Below are positions 27,585 to 36,606 of a stretch of DNA of 64,000 nt, piece after piece. Each line of letters opens with the position of its first letter. Position 1 is the stretch's first letter. Origin of the DNA: Lawsonia intracellularis PHE/MN1-00 (GTDB taxonomy: Bacteria > Desulfobacterota > Desulfovibrionia > Desulfovibrionales > Desulfovibrionaceae); contig NC_008011.1 of the NCBI RefSeq assembly GCF_000055945.1, positions 248,001 through 312,000 of the forward strand, written 5' to 3'. The position numbers were made by a program, and so were the translations under genes. The notes under the pieces were generated by a model. It searched no databases, was not told where the DNA came from, and saw nothing but the letters and a program-made list of their open reading frames with translations.

Positions 27585-29594
27585 ATGGAAAAAAATATAC
27601 CATCTCGTAAAGAATTAGCTAATGTCTTGCGTATCCTAACAATAGACGCTGTAGAAAAAGCCAACTCTGGACATCCTGGCGCACCTATGGGAATGGCTGA
27701 TATTGCTGAATCACTATGGCGGTGCTTTCTTAAACATAATCCTTCTAATCCTCAATGGATTAATAGGGATCGTTTTATACTTTCTAATGGTCATGCTTCA
27801 ATGCTGCTTTATGGAGTATTACACCTTTCTGGTTATGATTTATCAATAGATGATATTCAAAACTTTCGTCAGCTTCACTCTAAAACACCAGGCCATCCTG
27901 AATATAAATGTACACCAGGTGTAGAAGTAACAACTGGCCCATTAGGTCAAGGCTTAGCAGTAGCTGTTGGTATGGCAATGGCTGAACGTTTATTAGCTAC
28001 AACATTTAATCGTGAACACTTTCCTATTATTGATCATTATACATATGTTTTTGTGGGCGATGGTTGTCTAATGGAAGGTATTTCTCAAGAAGCTTGTTCA
28101 TTTGCTGGAACTCATCACCTTGGAAAGCTTATTGTTTTTTATGATAATAATGGTATTTCTATAGATGGAAAGGTTAATAAATGGTTTACTGATGATACAC
28201 CTGCTCGATTTAATGCTTGTGGTTGGCATGTCATTCCTAATATCGATGGCCATAATGCAGAAGCTATTGATTCTGCCATAATACTTGCTAAAAGTATAAC
28301 AGATAAACCTACACTTATTTGTTGTAATACAATCATAGGATATGGCTCTCCAAATAAATCAAATAGTCAAAGTTCACATGGTGCACCACTTGGAAAGAGT
28401 GAGTGTGATGCTGTTAGAACAGAATTACACTGGAAGTCAGAACCATTCCAAATCCCAGAACAAATATATAAAGCATGGGATTGCCGTAAAAAAGGAACTA
28501 TGCTTGAAAATGAATGGAATGAACTCTATTCAAAATATTGTTCAACATACCCAGAACTTTCTTCTGAACTTGAAAGAAGAATACAACACATACTTCCTGA
28601 GTGCTGGAATTCGCTAACAACATCTTACTTACAAGAAATAGAACAAAATAAAATAGCTATAGCTACTCGAGTAGCTTCAAAAAACACTTTAGATATTATT
28701 GCTCCTTGCTTACCAGAGCTTATTGGAGGTTCTGCTGATTTATCTGGCTCAGTTGGAACAATCCATAGCCACACTAAGTATATCTGCAATTTATCATATG
28801 ATGGAAACTATCTCTCATATGGAGTTCGTGAATTTCTTATGGGTTCAATCATGAATGGCATAGCGCTTCATGGAGGATTTATTCCTTATGGTGGAACGTT
28901 TTTAGTTTTTTCAGACTATGCAAAAGCTGCTATCCGCCTTTCAGCTATGATGAATCAGCATGTTATTTGGCTTCTTAGCCATGACTCAATTGGTGTTGGA
29001 GAAGATGGACCAACACATCAACCAATTGAACATATCAGTTCTCTTCGTCTTATTCCAAATCTTAATGTATGGAGACCTTGTGATGCTGTAGAAACAACTA
29101 TAGCATGGGAAAAGTCTATTGAATCTCAAAAAACATCATGTATCACTTTAAGTAGACAACCACTTACTTATCAAAGTCGTACAAAAGAACAAATATCAAA
29201 TATACAATATGGTGGATATATCTTATATGAACCCACAAAATCACCAGAGTTAATTCTTATTGCAACTGGCTCAGAAGTTGAACTAGCTATAACTTCAGCA
29301 ATTCAATTAGAAAAAGAAGGGTATGCTATTCGAGTTGTTTCTATGCCATGTACATCCATTTTTGATTCACAACCAAAAGAATACAAAGAATTAGTGCTTC
29401 CAAGTACTATTCGAAAAAGAATTGCAATTGAAGCAGCTATAACTGACTATTGGTGGAAATATGTTGGATTTGATGGTGATGTTGTTGGTATAGACACATT
29501 TGGAGAGTCAGCTCCAGCCCAAATATTATTTTCTCATTTTGGCTTTACAAAAGAACATATTATTTCTAAAGCTAAAAACTTATTACAAAAATAG
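27585..29594 (+). CDS. tkt: Transketolase
   Basis: Thiamine-diphosphate enzyme that moves two-carbon units between pentose phosphates and glycolytic intermediates. The 669 residues include the N-terminal ThDP site (GHPGAPMG, GPLGQGLAVAVGMA, VGDGCLMEGISQEA...DNNGISIDG), the central Pyr domain (GVREFLMGSIMNGIALHGG, THDSIGVGEDGPTHQPIEH in the family form) and the C-terminal fold with GSEVELA. The length is as expected. It follows rpe closely, suggesting co-transcription. Confidence 0.97.
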   Translation: MEKNIPSRKELANVLRILTIDAVEKANSGHPGAPMGMADIAESLWRCFLKHNPSNPQWINRDRFILSNGHASMLLYGVLHLSGYDLSIDDIQNFRQLHSKTPGHPEYKCTPGVEVTTGPLGQGLAVAVGMAMAERLLATTFNREHFPIIDHYTYVFVGDGCLMEGISQEACSFAGTHHLGKLIVFYDNNGISIDGKVNKWFTDDTPARFNACGWHVIPNIDGHNAEAIDSAIILAKSITDKPTLICCNTIIGYGSPNKSNSQSSHGAPLGKSECDAVRTELHWKSEPFQIPEQIYKAWDCRKKGTMLENEWNELYSKYCSTYPELSSELERRIQHILPECWNSLTTSYLQEIEQNKIAIATRVASKNTLDIIAPCLPELIGGSADLSGSVGTIHSHTKYICNLSYDGNYLSYGVREFLMGSIMNGIALHGGFIPYGGTFLVFSDYAKAAIRLSAMMNQHVIWLLSHDSIGVGEDGPTHQPIEHISSLRLIPNLNVWRPCDAVETTIAWEKSIESQKTSCITLSRQPLTYQSRTKEQISNIQYGGYILYEPTKSPELILIATGSEVELAITSAIQLEKEGYAIRVVSMPCTSIFDSQPKEYKELVLPSTIRKRIAIEAAITDYWWKYVGFDGDVVGIDTFGESAPAQILFSHFGFTKEHIISKAKNLLQK

Positions 29595-29643
29595 TAATGA
29601 GTACCATATGAATAATTAATAATTGCTATCTATTTTTTCATAT

Positions 29644-30945
29644 ATGCATATTAATATTGTCACGCTATTTCCAGACTGGTTCACTTCTCCTTTAAATACA
29701 GCGTTATTAGGAAAAGCAAAAACATCTCGTCTTATCCAAACACATCTTATCAATCCACGTGACTGGACGCTTGATCGACACAAAAAAGTAGATGATCGTC
29801 CTTATGGGGGTGGCCCAGGAATGATAATGATGTTAGATCCTATTGTTCGTTCATTAAACTATATTTCAGAACAATCTCAAGGACATGGACGAATTATTAT
29901 GTTATCTGCATCAGGAAAACCATTTACACAAAAATTTGCTCATGAACTTGCAAAAGAAAAAACCTTAACTATTATATGTGGACGTTATGAAGGTATTGAT
30001 TATCGTTTATCAGAGCTTTTTCCTATAGAATCTATTAGGGTTGGAGAAGCTGTTATTAATGGTGGGGAAGCTGCGGCTATGATGCTTATAGAAGCAACAT
30101 CTAGGCTACTTCCTGGATTTATAGGAAAAGAAACATCTTATACAGAAGAAAGTTTTTCAAATAATCTATTAGAGTATCCTCAATATACCCGTCCAGAATT
30201 ATATGAAAGTATATCTGTTCCTAAAGTTTTACTTGAAGGAAATCATCAAAAAATAAAACAGTGGCAACGAAAACAATCTCTCAAAGTAACATTTAATACC
30301 TGTCCTGAGATGTTAAATAAAGCTAATCTCTCTACTTCAGATATGGAGTTTTTTTGTAATAATATAAAAGAACTGGCTAGATTAAATTTAGGACGAAACC
30401 TTCATTGTGTATTGTTGCACTATCCTGTTATGTTAGGAGATCAAACAATTGGTGCGACATCTTTGACAAACCTAGATGTTCATGATATAGCTCGTTGTGC
30501 TAAAACCTATGGATTAGGTAGTGTTACTATAGTGACGCCGCTTCAAGATCAACAAAATATTTTAGAAAAAATTATTACACATTGGACAGTAGGAGCAGGA
30601 GGAAAATCAAATCCTGATAGAGCAGAAGCTTTTAAGCTTGTGAATATAGCATCAGACTTACAATCATCCCTAGATACTATTGAAAATTATACAGGACAAT
30701 CCCCATTACTTATTGGAACAACTGCCTGTAAATATGGTGTGTTACTACCTTGTGATGTAAAAGAAATGCTATTACAACAACCAATTGCTCTTCTTTTTGG
30801 TACTGGTCACGGTCTTACACCAGATACTTTAAATAGTTGTTTTGGAGTATTACGTCCATTACGATGGATAGATAACTATAATCATCTTCCTGTACGTAGT
30901 GCTGTTGCCATAACTCTGGACAGAATTTTAGGTGATTTTTACTAA
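29644..30945 (+). CDS. trmD: tRNA (guanine37-N1)-methyltransferase fused to a second RNA methyltransferase domain
   Basis: A 433-residue protein starting at the ATG at 29644; the TTG at 29623 is an upstream in-frame alternative. Residues 1 to about 230 form TrmD: INIVTLFPDWF, GGGPGMIMMLDPIV, the SAM-binding ICGRYEGIDYRL and RVGEAVINGGEAAAMMLIEA, which methylate G37 in tRNA. Residues from about 250 onward match the Methyltrn_RNA_4 (PF09936) SPOUT-like family: HCVLLHYPVMLGDQTIGATSLTNLDVHDIARCAKTYGLGSVTIVTP...GHGLTPDTLNSCFGVLRPL. This fusion is known from Desulfovibrio relatives; the tail's RNA target is unknown. rplS follows after 35 bp. Confidence 0.93.
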   Translation: MHINIVTLFPDWFTSPLNTALLGKAKTSRLIQTHLINPRDWTLDRHKKVDDRPYGGGPGMIMMLDPIVRSLNYISEQSQGHGRIIMLSASGKPFTQKFAHELAKEKTLTIICGRYEGIDYRLSELFPIESIRVGEAVINGGEAAAMMLIEATSRLLPGFIGKETSYTEESFSNNLLEYPQYTRPELYESISVPKVLLEGNHQKIKQWQRKQSLKVTFNTCPEMLNKANLSTSDMEFFCNNIKELARLNLGRNLHCVLLHYPVMLGDQTIGATSLTNLDVHDIARCAKTYGLGSVTIVTPLQDQQNILEKIITHWTVGAGGKSNPDRAEAFKLVNIASDLQSSLDTIENYTGQSPLLIGTTACKYGVLLPCDVKEMLLQQPIALLFGTGHGLTPDTLNSCFGVLRPLRWIDNYNHLPVRSAVAITLDRILGDFY

Positions 30946-30980
30946 ATATATAGTAGGTATTCTTTTCAAAGGAGAAATAG

Positions 30981-31328
30981 ATGGACATTTTCAAAAAAAT
31001 TGAACGTGAACAAATGCGACTAGATATTCCTAGTTTTAAATCAGGGGACACTATAAAAGTTTATTTTCGTATTGTAGAAGGGGAGAAAGAACGAATCCAA
31101 GTTTTTCAAGGAAATGTTATTCGTATTCATAGAGGTACAACCAATGCTACTATTACAGTCCGTAAAATATCTGACGGGGTAGGTGTTGAACGTATTGTTC
31201 CTCTTCATTCTCCTTTGGTTGATCATATAGAAGTCGTTAGTGAGGGACGTGTCCGTCGTAGTCGACTTTACTATCTTCGTAATCTTAGAGGGAATGCTGC
31301 ACGCATTAAACCCAAAAAAATTTATTAA
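30981..31328 (+). CDS. rplS: 50S ribosomal protein L19
   Basis: A 115-residue protein at the 30S-50S interface. The signature FKSGDTIKVYFRIVEGEKERIQVFQGNVIRIHRG and VGVERIVPLHSPLVDHIEVVSEGRVRRSRLYYLRNLRGNAARIK is complete. AAAGGAG lies about 7 nt before the start. The trmD-rplS pairing is widespread. A terminator follows. Confidence 0.98.
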   Translation: MDIFKKIEREQMRLDIPSFKSGDTIKVYFRIVEGEKERIQVFQGNVIRIHRGTTNATITVRKISDGVGVERIVPLHSPLVDHIEVVSEGRVRRSRLYYLRNLRGNAARIKPKKIY

Positions 31329-31356
31329 CGTCTCCTATTTTTTTAAATAAACATAG

Positions 31357-31384
31357 AGGGACATTAAAGTCCCTTTTCTTTTTT
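31357..31384 (+). terminator. Rho-independent terminator after rplS
   Basis: Stem AGGGAC / GTCCCT (6 bp) around ATTAAA, followed by TTTTCTTTTTT. The T tract runs directly into the GGAG ribosome-binding site of rnhB at 31385, so rnhB expression probably depends on partial readthrough. Confidence 0.85.
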
Positions 31385-31394
31385 GGAGAAGCCT

Positions 31395-32069
31395 GTGTTT
31401 CAAAAAAAATTAAAACAACAACAGATAGTTGTTAAACAAAGCTTACCAATAACTCCCCATGAGCTAGTATATGATAACTTATCTTTACTCACTGCAGGTC
31501 TTGATGAAGTTGGACGTGGATGCCTTGCTGGACCAGTTGTTGCTGGAGCAGTCATCTTACCAGACACTATATCAATAGATGGACTTGCTGATTCAAAAAC
31601 AATCTCTTCTAACCGTCGATATATCCTTGCAAAAAAAATATATGAAACTGCTATTAGCTGGGGTATTGGAGTTGTTTGGCCAAAAGAAATAGACGAAATA
31701 AATATCTTACAAGCAAGTCTTAAAGCTATGGCTCATGCTGCAACTGTATTAAAAACTTTTCCAGAACTTCTTCTTATTGATGGCAACAAAGCTATACCTC
31801 AAAAATTTTTTATCCAATTTGGTTGGAACTTTTTACCAATACAACATTCTATCATTAAAGGGGATGCTAGTATTCCAGCCATATCAGCTGCTTCTATTAT
31901 TGCAAAAACTTTTCGCGATACTTTAATGTCTAAACTTGATAAACGTTATCCTCAATATAATTTTTCTAAAAATAAAGGGTATGGCTCAAAAACACATCGA
32001 GAAATATTACAAAAAATTGGCCCTTCTCCTATTCACAGAATGACATTCAAAGGCGTCACTTCTCACTAG
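31395..32069 (+). CDS. rnhB: Ribonuclease HII
   Basis: Cleaves RNA in RNA-DNA hybrids and at single ribonucleotides in DNA. The start is taken as the GTG at 31395, placed 6 nt after GGAG; a TTG 12 bp upstream overlaps the terminator T tract. This gives 224 residues. The active-site motif [21 protein letters not shown] carries Asp and Glu, followed by [12 protein letters not shown] and LLIDGNK; the later [17 protein letters not shown] motif is also intact. The first 25 residues are a basic extension before the catalytic fold. Confidence 0.95.
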
Positions 32070-32088
32070 TCGTATCCAGTTATATTAT

Positions 32089-32487
32089 ATGAAATCTTGT
32101 GAAATTGGACAACAAGGAGAATCTGCAGCTGCATTATTCCTATATAATAAAGGGATGAGTATTTTAGAACGTAATTGGAGAAAAGGTAGATTTGAAATTG
32201 ATTTAGTTTGTCAAGATATCAAAACATTGGTATTTGTTGAAGTCAGAACTAGAAAAGCAAAAGGAATGCTACTACCTGAACAAACATTAACTATATCTAA
32301 ACGTTGTAATATTATTCATAGCGCTCAGTTATATCTTATGGATAAAAAAGATTGGAGTATGCCTTGTCGATTTGATGTAATTTGTATTATATCAAAAAAA
32401 ACAACCCTAGAATTGGAACACTATAAAAATGTCTTTGAATTCTACGAAATTATGGATAGTAGCAACACCTCTTGGCAACCCTGGTGA
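32089..32487 (+). CDS. yraN: YraN/UPF0102 nuclease-fold protein
   Basis: A 132-residue protein of the UPF0102 family, a restriction-endonuclease-like fold (GQQGESAAALFLYNKGMSILERNWRKGRFEIDLVCQDIKTLVFVEVRTR). The Glu, Asp and EVRTR residues correspond to the nuclease-like core. Biological role is not established. Its 3' end overlaps rsmI by 59 bp, and it follows rnhB by 19 bp: the rnhB-yraN-rsmI order is common. Confidence 0.93.
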   Translation: MKSCEIGQQGESAAALFLYNKGMSILERNWRKGRFEIDLVCQDIKTLVFVEVRTRKAKGMLLPEQTLTISKRCNIIHSAQLYLMDKKDWSMPCRFDVICIISKKTTLELEHYKNVFEFYEIMDSSNTSWQPW

Positions 32488-33259
32488 TTTGTCTATTCGT
32501 GCAAAATCTGTATTAGAATCTGTTGATATTGTCCTTGCTGAAGATACAAGACGTGCTGGATTGCTTTGTCAGCATTGTAATATAGTAGTTAAAAAATTTC
32601 TTAGTTTTCATGATCATAACGAAGAAAAAAAACTTAAACCTCTTCTTACAATGTTATCTAGTGGGAAAACGTTAGCCTTAATTTCTGATGCAGGTATGCC
32701 AATTATAAGTGATCCTGGATATTGTTTAGTAAATGCCTGTAGAAAAGCTTCAATACCAGTTTCAGTAGTTCCAGGTCCTTCAGCACCAATAACTGCTCTT
32801 GTAGGTTCTGGAATTATACCACATCCTTTTACATTTTTAGGATTTTTGCCTAGAGATTTCATAGAACAAGAAAAAATTTTTTCTTCATTTATTATGCTGT
32901 CACACACACTCGTTTTTTTTGAACGTAAAAATCGATTAATTAATACATTAAAAAATGCTTATACAGTCCTTGGTAATAGAGAAGTATGTATTGCTCGAGA
33001 GCTTACCAAACTACATGAAGAATTTCTTTTTTTTAACCTTGGAGAAGAAGTTACATTTAAAAACTTACTAGGTGAACTTACTGTTATTATTAGTCCTCCA
33101 AAAGAAAAACATATAACAGAACACAGCATATTATATAAAATAATAACAGAAGAAAAAAAATATGGTGGGACAGCTCGTGAAGTTGCTAAAAGAGTACAAA
33201 CACGTACAATGGGCTGGACGACAAAGCAGATTTACAGCATCATTACATCAAGGAGCTAA
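32429..33259 (+). CDS. rsmI: 16S rRNA (cytidine1402-2'-O)-methyltransferase
   Basis: Uses SAM to methylate C1402 in 16S rRNA. The 276 residues show the tetrapyrrole-methylase-like fold with LWIVATPLGNPGDLSIRAKSVL, LAEDTRRAG, ALISDAGMPIISDPGYCLVNAC and VPGPSAPITALVGSG. The length is typical. The start is inside yraN (59 bp overlap), which points to translational coupling. Confidence 0.96.
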   Translation: MSLNSTKLWIVATPLGNPGDLSIRAKSVLESVDIVLAEDTRRAGLLCQHCNIVVKKFLSFHDHNEEKKLKPLLTMLSSGKTLALISDAGMPIISDPGYCLVNACRKASIPVSVVPGPSAPITALVGSGIIPHPFTFLGFLPRDFIEQEKIFSSFIMLSHTLVFFERKNRLINTLKNAYTVLGNREVCIARELTKLHEEFLFFNLGEEVTFKNLLGELTVIISPPKEKHITEHSILYKIITEEKKYGGTAREVAKRVQTRTMGWTTKQIYSIITSRS

Positions 33260-33261
33260 TA

Positions 33262-33729
33262 ATGTCTGCTAAAAAAAATAGTCATCTTGTATTTGAAAAT
33301 AGAAAAGCTAGACATCTTTATGATCTTCTTGATTTTCTTGAAGCAGGAATTGTTCTTACAGGCCCTGAAGTAAAAAGTTTACGATCAGGCCATGCAAGTT
33401 TTCAAGATAGTTATGTCGACTTTAAACAAGGTGAAGGATATATTGTAGGACTTCATATCCCTCCATATAATAATGCAGGTTATGTTATACAAAATCCTGA
33501 TAGACCTCGAAAGTTACTTTTACATCGGCAAGAGTTGAAGATGTTAGCTTCAAAAGTAGAGCAAAAAGGACTTACAATAGTACCATTAAAGCTATACTTT
33601 AAAAATAGAAAAGTAAAAACAGAAATTGCATTGGCTAAAGGACGAAAGTTATATGATCATCGTAACGAACTAAAAAAACGTGCAGAAGCTATGGATATTA
33701 AACGTGAGTTAGCTGCTCGTCATTTATAA
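33262..33729 (+). CDS. smpB: SsrA-binding protein SmpB
   Basis: Delivers tmRNA to stalled ribosomes in trans-translation. The 155 residues have the signature NRKARHLYDLLDFLEAGIVLTGPEVKSLRSGHASFQDSYV, PPYNNAGY and the C-terminal KALAKGRKLYDHR-like tail (ALAKGRKLYDHRNELKKRAEAMDIKRE). AAGGAG lies just before the start. The tmRNA gene is not in this window. Confidence 0.97.
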   Translation: MSAKKNSHLVFENRKARHLYDLLDFLEAGIVLTGPEVKSLRSGHASFQDSYVDFKQGEGYIVGLHIPPYNNAGYVIQNPDRPRKLLLHRQELKMLASKVEQKGLTIVPLKLYFKNRKVKTEIALAKGRKLYDHRNELKKRAEAMDIKRELAARHL

Positions 33730-33749
33730 ATTGGAAGTAAGGAGTTTTC

Positions 33750-35432
33750 ATGAGTAGTGAAGCAGAAAAAATTATTTATTCTATGATTCATGTTTCCAAA
33801 CGTCATGGGCAACGTGAAGTATTAAAAGATATATCTCTTTCATATTTTTATGGAGCTAAAATTGGTGTACTTGGACTCAATGGTTCTGGTAAATCATCCT
33901 TACTAAAAATTCTTGCTGGAGTAGATCAGTCATTTGAAGGAGAAACAGTTTTATCTCCAGGTTATACTATTGGATACCTTGAACAAGAGCCACTTATAGA
34001 TGAAACACGTACAGTTCGTGAAGTAGTAGAAGAAGGAGTTCAAGAACTTGTTAATCTAATTAAAGAATTTGAATCTATTAATGCAAAGTTTGCTGAGCCA
34101 ATGGAACCAGAGGAAATGGATGCCCTTATTGAAAAACAAGGTAAAGTCCAAGAACTTATGGATGCAAAAGGAGCATGGGATCTTGACTCAAAACTAGAAA
34201 TGGCTATGGATGCATTACGTTGTCCTCCAGGAGATACACCTGTTTCTGTTCTTTCAGGGGGAGAACGTCGTAGAGTAGCACTATGTAGACTATTATTACA
34301 ACTTCCAGATATCCTCTTACTTGATGAACCTACAAACCATTTAGATGCTGAATCAGTTGCCTGGCTTGAACATTTTTTACAAACTTTTCCAGGTACAGTT
34401 ATTGCTGTTACACATGATCGCTATTTTCTTGATAATGTTGCAGGATGGATACTTGAACTTGATAGAGGTAAAGGAATCCCATGGAAAGGAAATTATTCTT
34501 CCTGGTTAGAACAAAAAGAAAAACGACTAGCAAAAGAAGCAAAAGCAGAAAAAGAACGAATAAAAACATTAGCACGTGAGTTAGAATGGATACGCATGTC
34601 TCCAAAAGGTCGTCAATCTAAGAGTAAGGCTAGAATTCATGCATATGAAGCTATGCTTAACCATGAAAGCGAAAAAAGAGCTCCTGATTTAGAAATTTAT
34701 ATCCCACCAGGACCACGTTTAGGAAAAACTGTTATTGAAGCAAGAGGTACAACAAAAAGTTTTGGAGATCGTCTCCTTATTGAAGATGCACATTTTATTA
34801 TCCCTTCTGGCGCAATAGTTGGTATTATTGGTCCCAATGGAGCTGGTAAAACAACTCTTTTCAAAATGATTGCAGGGTTAGAAAAACCAGATACTGGTGA
34901 GTTTCTTATAGGGGATACAGTAGTATTAAGTTATGTAGATCAAAATCGTGAATCATTACTACCAGGTAAAACAGTATATGATATTATTAGTGGTGGCCAA
35001 GAAGTTATTAGACTTGGAAATCGTGACATAAATGCTCGTGCCTATTGTTCACGTTTTAATTTTATAGGTTCAGATCAACAAAAAAGCGTTGATGTTTTAT
35101 CAGGAGGAGAACGTAATAGGGTTCACTTAGCTAATATGTTGAAGTCAGGTGCTAATGTCATTCTTCTTGATGAACCAACAAATGATCTTGATGTAAACAC
35201 AATGCGTGCACTTGAAGATGGGTTAGAAAACTTTGCAGGTTGTGTATTAGTGATTAGCCATGATCGTTGGTTTCTTGATCGACTTGCTACACATATTTTA
35301 GCTTTTGAAGGTGATTCTAAGGTGTCTTTCTTTGAAGGGAATTATTCTGATTATGAAGAAGATAAAAAGAAACGTCTTGGAAAAGCTATGGAGCAACCTC
35401 ATAGAATAAAATTTAGAAAATTAACACGTTAA
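33750..35432 (+). CDS. ettA: ABC-F translation factor EttA
   Basis: Soluble ABC protein that binds the ribosomal E site and throttles translation in response to energy state. The 560 residues hold two nucleotide-binding domains: the first with GLNGSGKSSLLK, LSGGERRRVALCRLLL and LLDEPTNHLD, the second with GPNGAGKTTLFKM, LSGGERNRVHLA and LLDEPTNDLD. The linker between them is short with an Arg/Lys-rich arm, and there is a long arm region in domain 1 (EFESINAKFAEPMEPEEMDAL), which is the EttA pattern. No membrane segments. AAGGAG precedes the start. Confidence 0.94.
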   Translation: MSSEAEKIIYSMIHVSKRHGQREVLKDISLSYFYGAKIGVLGLNGSGKSSLLKILAGVDQSFEGETVLSPGYTIGYLEQEPLIDETRTVREVVEEGVQELVNLIKEFESINAKFAEPMEPEEMDALIEKQGKVQELMDAKGAWDLDSKLEMAMDALRCPPGDTPVSVLSGGERRRVALCRLLLQLPDILLLDEPTNHLDAESVAWLEHFLQTFPGTVIAVTHDRYFLDNVAGWILELDRGKGIPWKGNYSSWLEQKEKRLAKEAKAEKERIKTLARELEWIRMSPKGRQSKSKARIHAYEAMLNHESEKRAPDLEIYIPPGPRLGKTVIEARGTTKSFGDRLLIEDAHFIIPSGAIVGIIGPNGAGKTTLFKMIAGLEKPDTGEFLIGDTVVLSYVDQNRESLLPGKTVYDIISGGQEVIRLGNRDINARAYCSRFNFIGSDQQKSVDVLSGGERNRVHLANMLKSGANVILLDEPTNDLDVNTMRALEDGLENFAGCVLVISHDRWFLDRLATHILAFEGDSKVSFFEGNYSDYEEDKKKRLGKAMEQPHRIKFRKLTR

Positions 35433-35443
35433 AATAACTATAG

Positions 35444-35558
35444 ACTCTAATTAGAGTAATAACATAACAATAAAATAAAGTTTTTTATTATAACTCTTAG
35501 AAAAAAGAAAATATTAAATTATATCTAAACTTTTTTGATTATTAGTTGTTACTCTAAT
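35444..35558. terminator. Inverted repeats between convergent ettA and fabD
   Basis: A short palindrome ACTCTAATTAGAGT at 35444-35457 and a longer pairing between ATTAGAGTAATAAC at 35450-35463 and GTTGTTACTCTAAT at 35545-35558 (one mismatch). The region is AT-rich with T runs in both directions. It could end transcription from both sides, but it is not a textbook terminator. Confidence 0.45.
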
Positions 35559-35561
35559 AGT

Positions 35562-36536
35562 CTAAGTTAATGTTAAAGAATTATTTGAAGTAAAACAAGT
35601 AAGAGTTTTTAAAGAATCTATAGAGTGAACACTAATATTATTATCTATTGTAGATATATGTTCTTCCAAAATAGGAGTAACCATACGTGATAAAACACCT
35701 TTAGGGCCGACTTCTATCCATTGGCGGGTACCATCTTTCCACTGATTTGTAATAACATTAATCCAATGGACAGGTGATATCATTTGATTTAGAATAGAAT
35801 CATAAATACTTTTTGTATCTACAAAGGGAGTACCTGTACTGTTAGTATAGATAGGGTATAGTGGTGTAGACCAATTCATTTTAGATAATTTTTCTGAAAA
35901 TTTCTGTGAAGCTTTTTCCATAAGTGGACTATGAAAAGCTCCACTAACAGGAAGTAATACAGCACGGCCTCTTTTTTCTTTTACAAAAGAAATAGTTGCT
36001 TCTATAGCTTCTCTTGTTCCACTTACAACAAATTGGACAGGAGTATTATAGTTTGCGATTGTTATAGATTGTTGTATGTTATGAGATACATCTTTCACAA
36101 TACATTCAACTTCAGTTTGGCTAAGACGAAGAATAGCAATCATTGCTCCCTGTTCACTAGGTTCTAAATTTGACATTAATTCCCCACGTAAACACACAAG
36201 TTCAAGCACTGATTCAAAGGATAAAACTTTTGCTGCTGCTAATGCACTAAACTCTCCCAAGCTATGTCCAGCCACACAACCTGGCACAAGGTGTTTAGAT
36301 AATTGTTGCCAAATTGACATATTCACTACAGTTAAAGCTGGTTGCAAATATTGTGTATCTGACATCAAAGTTGTATCATTGCTTTCCCAGTACACAGCTC
36401 GGAGAGGTAGTTTACTAATAGATTCTGCTTTTTCCCAAAGGCTCATCATTTCTTTTGAAGATTCTGCTATATCACGTCCCATATTATTTTCTTGTGAGCC
36501 TTGTCCTGGAAAAAGAATTGCAATAGGATTTTTCAT
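35562..36536 (-). CDS. fabD: Malonyl-CoA:ACP transacylase
   Basis: Loads malonyl groups on acyl carrier protein for fatty acid synthesis. The 324 residues include the N-terminal LFPGQGSQENNMG, the nucleophile motif GHSLGEFSAL with Ser near residue 94, the catalytic His in SGAFHSPLM and the conserved Arg in CLRGELM. The length is normal, with a short extra C-terminal tail. It is followed on this strand by no gene; glpX lies upstream, separated by a short AT-rich gap. Confidence 0.95.
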   Translation of the reverse strand: MKNPIAILFPGQGSQENNMGRDIAESSKEMMSLWEKAESISKLPLRAVYWESNDTTLMSDTQYLQPALTVVNMSIWQQLSKHLVPGCVAGHSLGEFSALAAAKVLSFESVLELVCLRGELMSNLEPSEQGAMIAILRLSQTEVECIVKDVSHNIQQSITIANYNTPVQFVVSGTREAIEATISFVKEKRGRAVLLPVSGAFHSPLMEKASQKFSEKLSKMNWSTPLYPIYTNSTGTPFVDTKSIYDSILNQMISPVHWINVITNQWKDGTRQWIEVGPKGVLSRMVTPILEEHISTIDNNISVHSIDSLKTLTCFTSNNSLTLT

Positions 36537-36606
36537 TATAATTACCTATAAGTGGGGTTAACTTAAAAATACTAAAAAAGAAAAAAGAAAGAATATTAAA
36601 AAAATA

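Noticed and set aside
32429-32487. Overlap of yraN and rsmI as a frameshift or gene fusion
   Set aside because: Both proteins have complete family motifs and normal lengths; a long overlap is a simple coupling arrangement.
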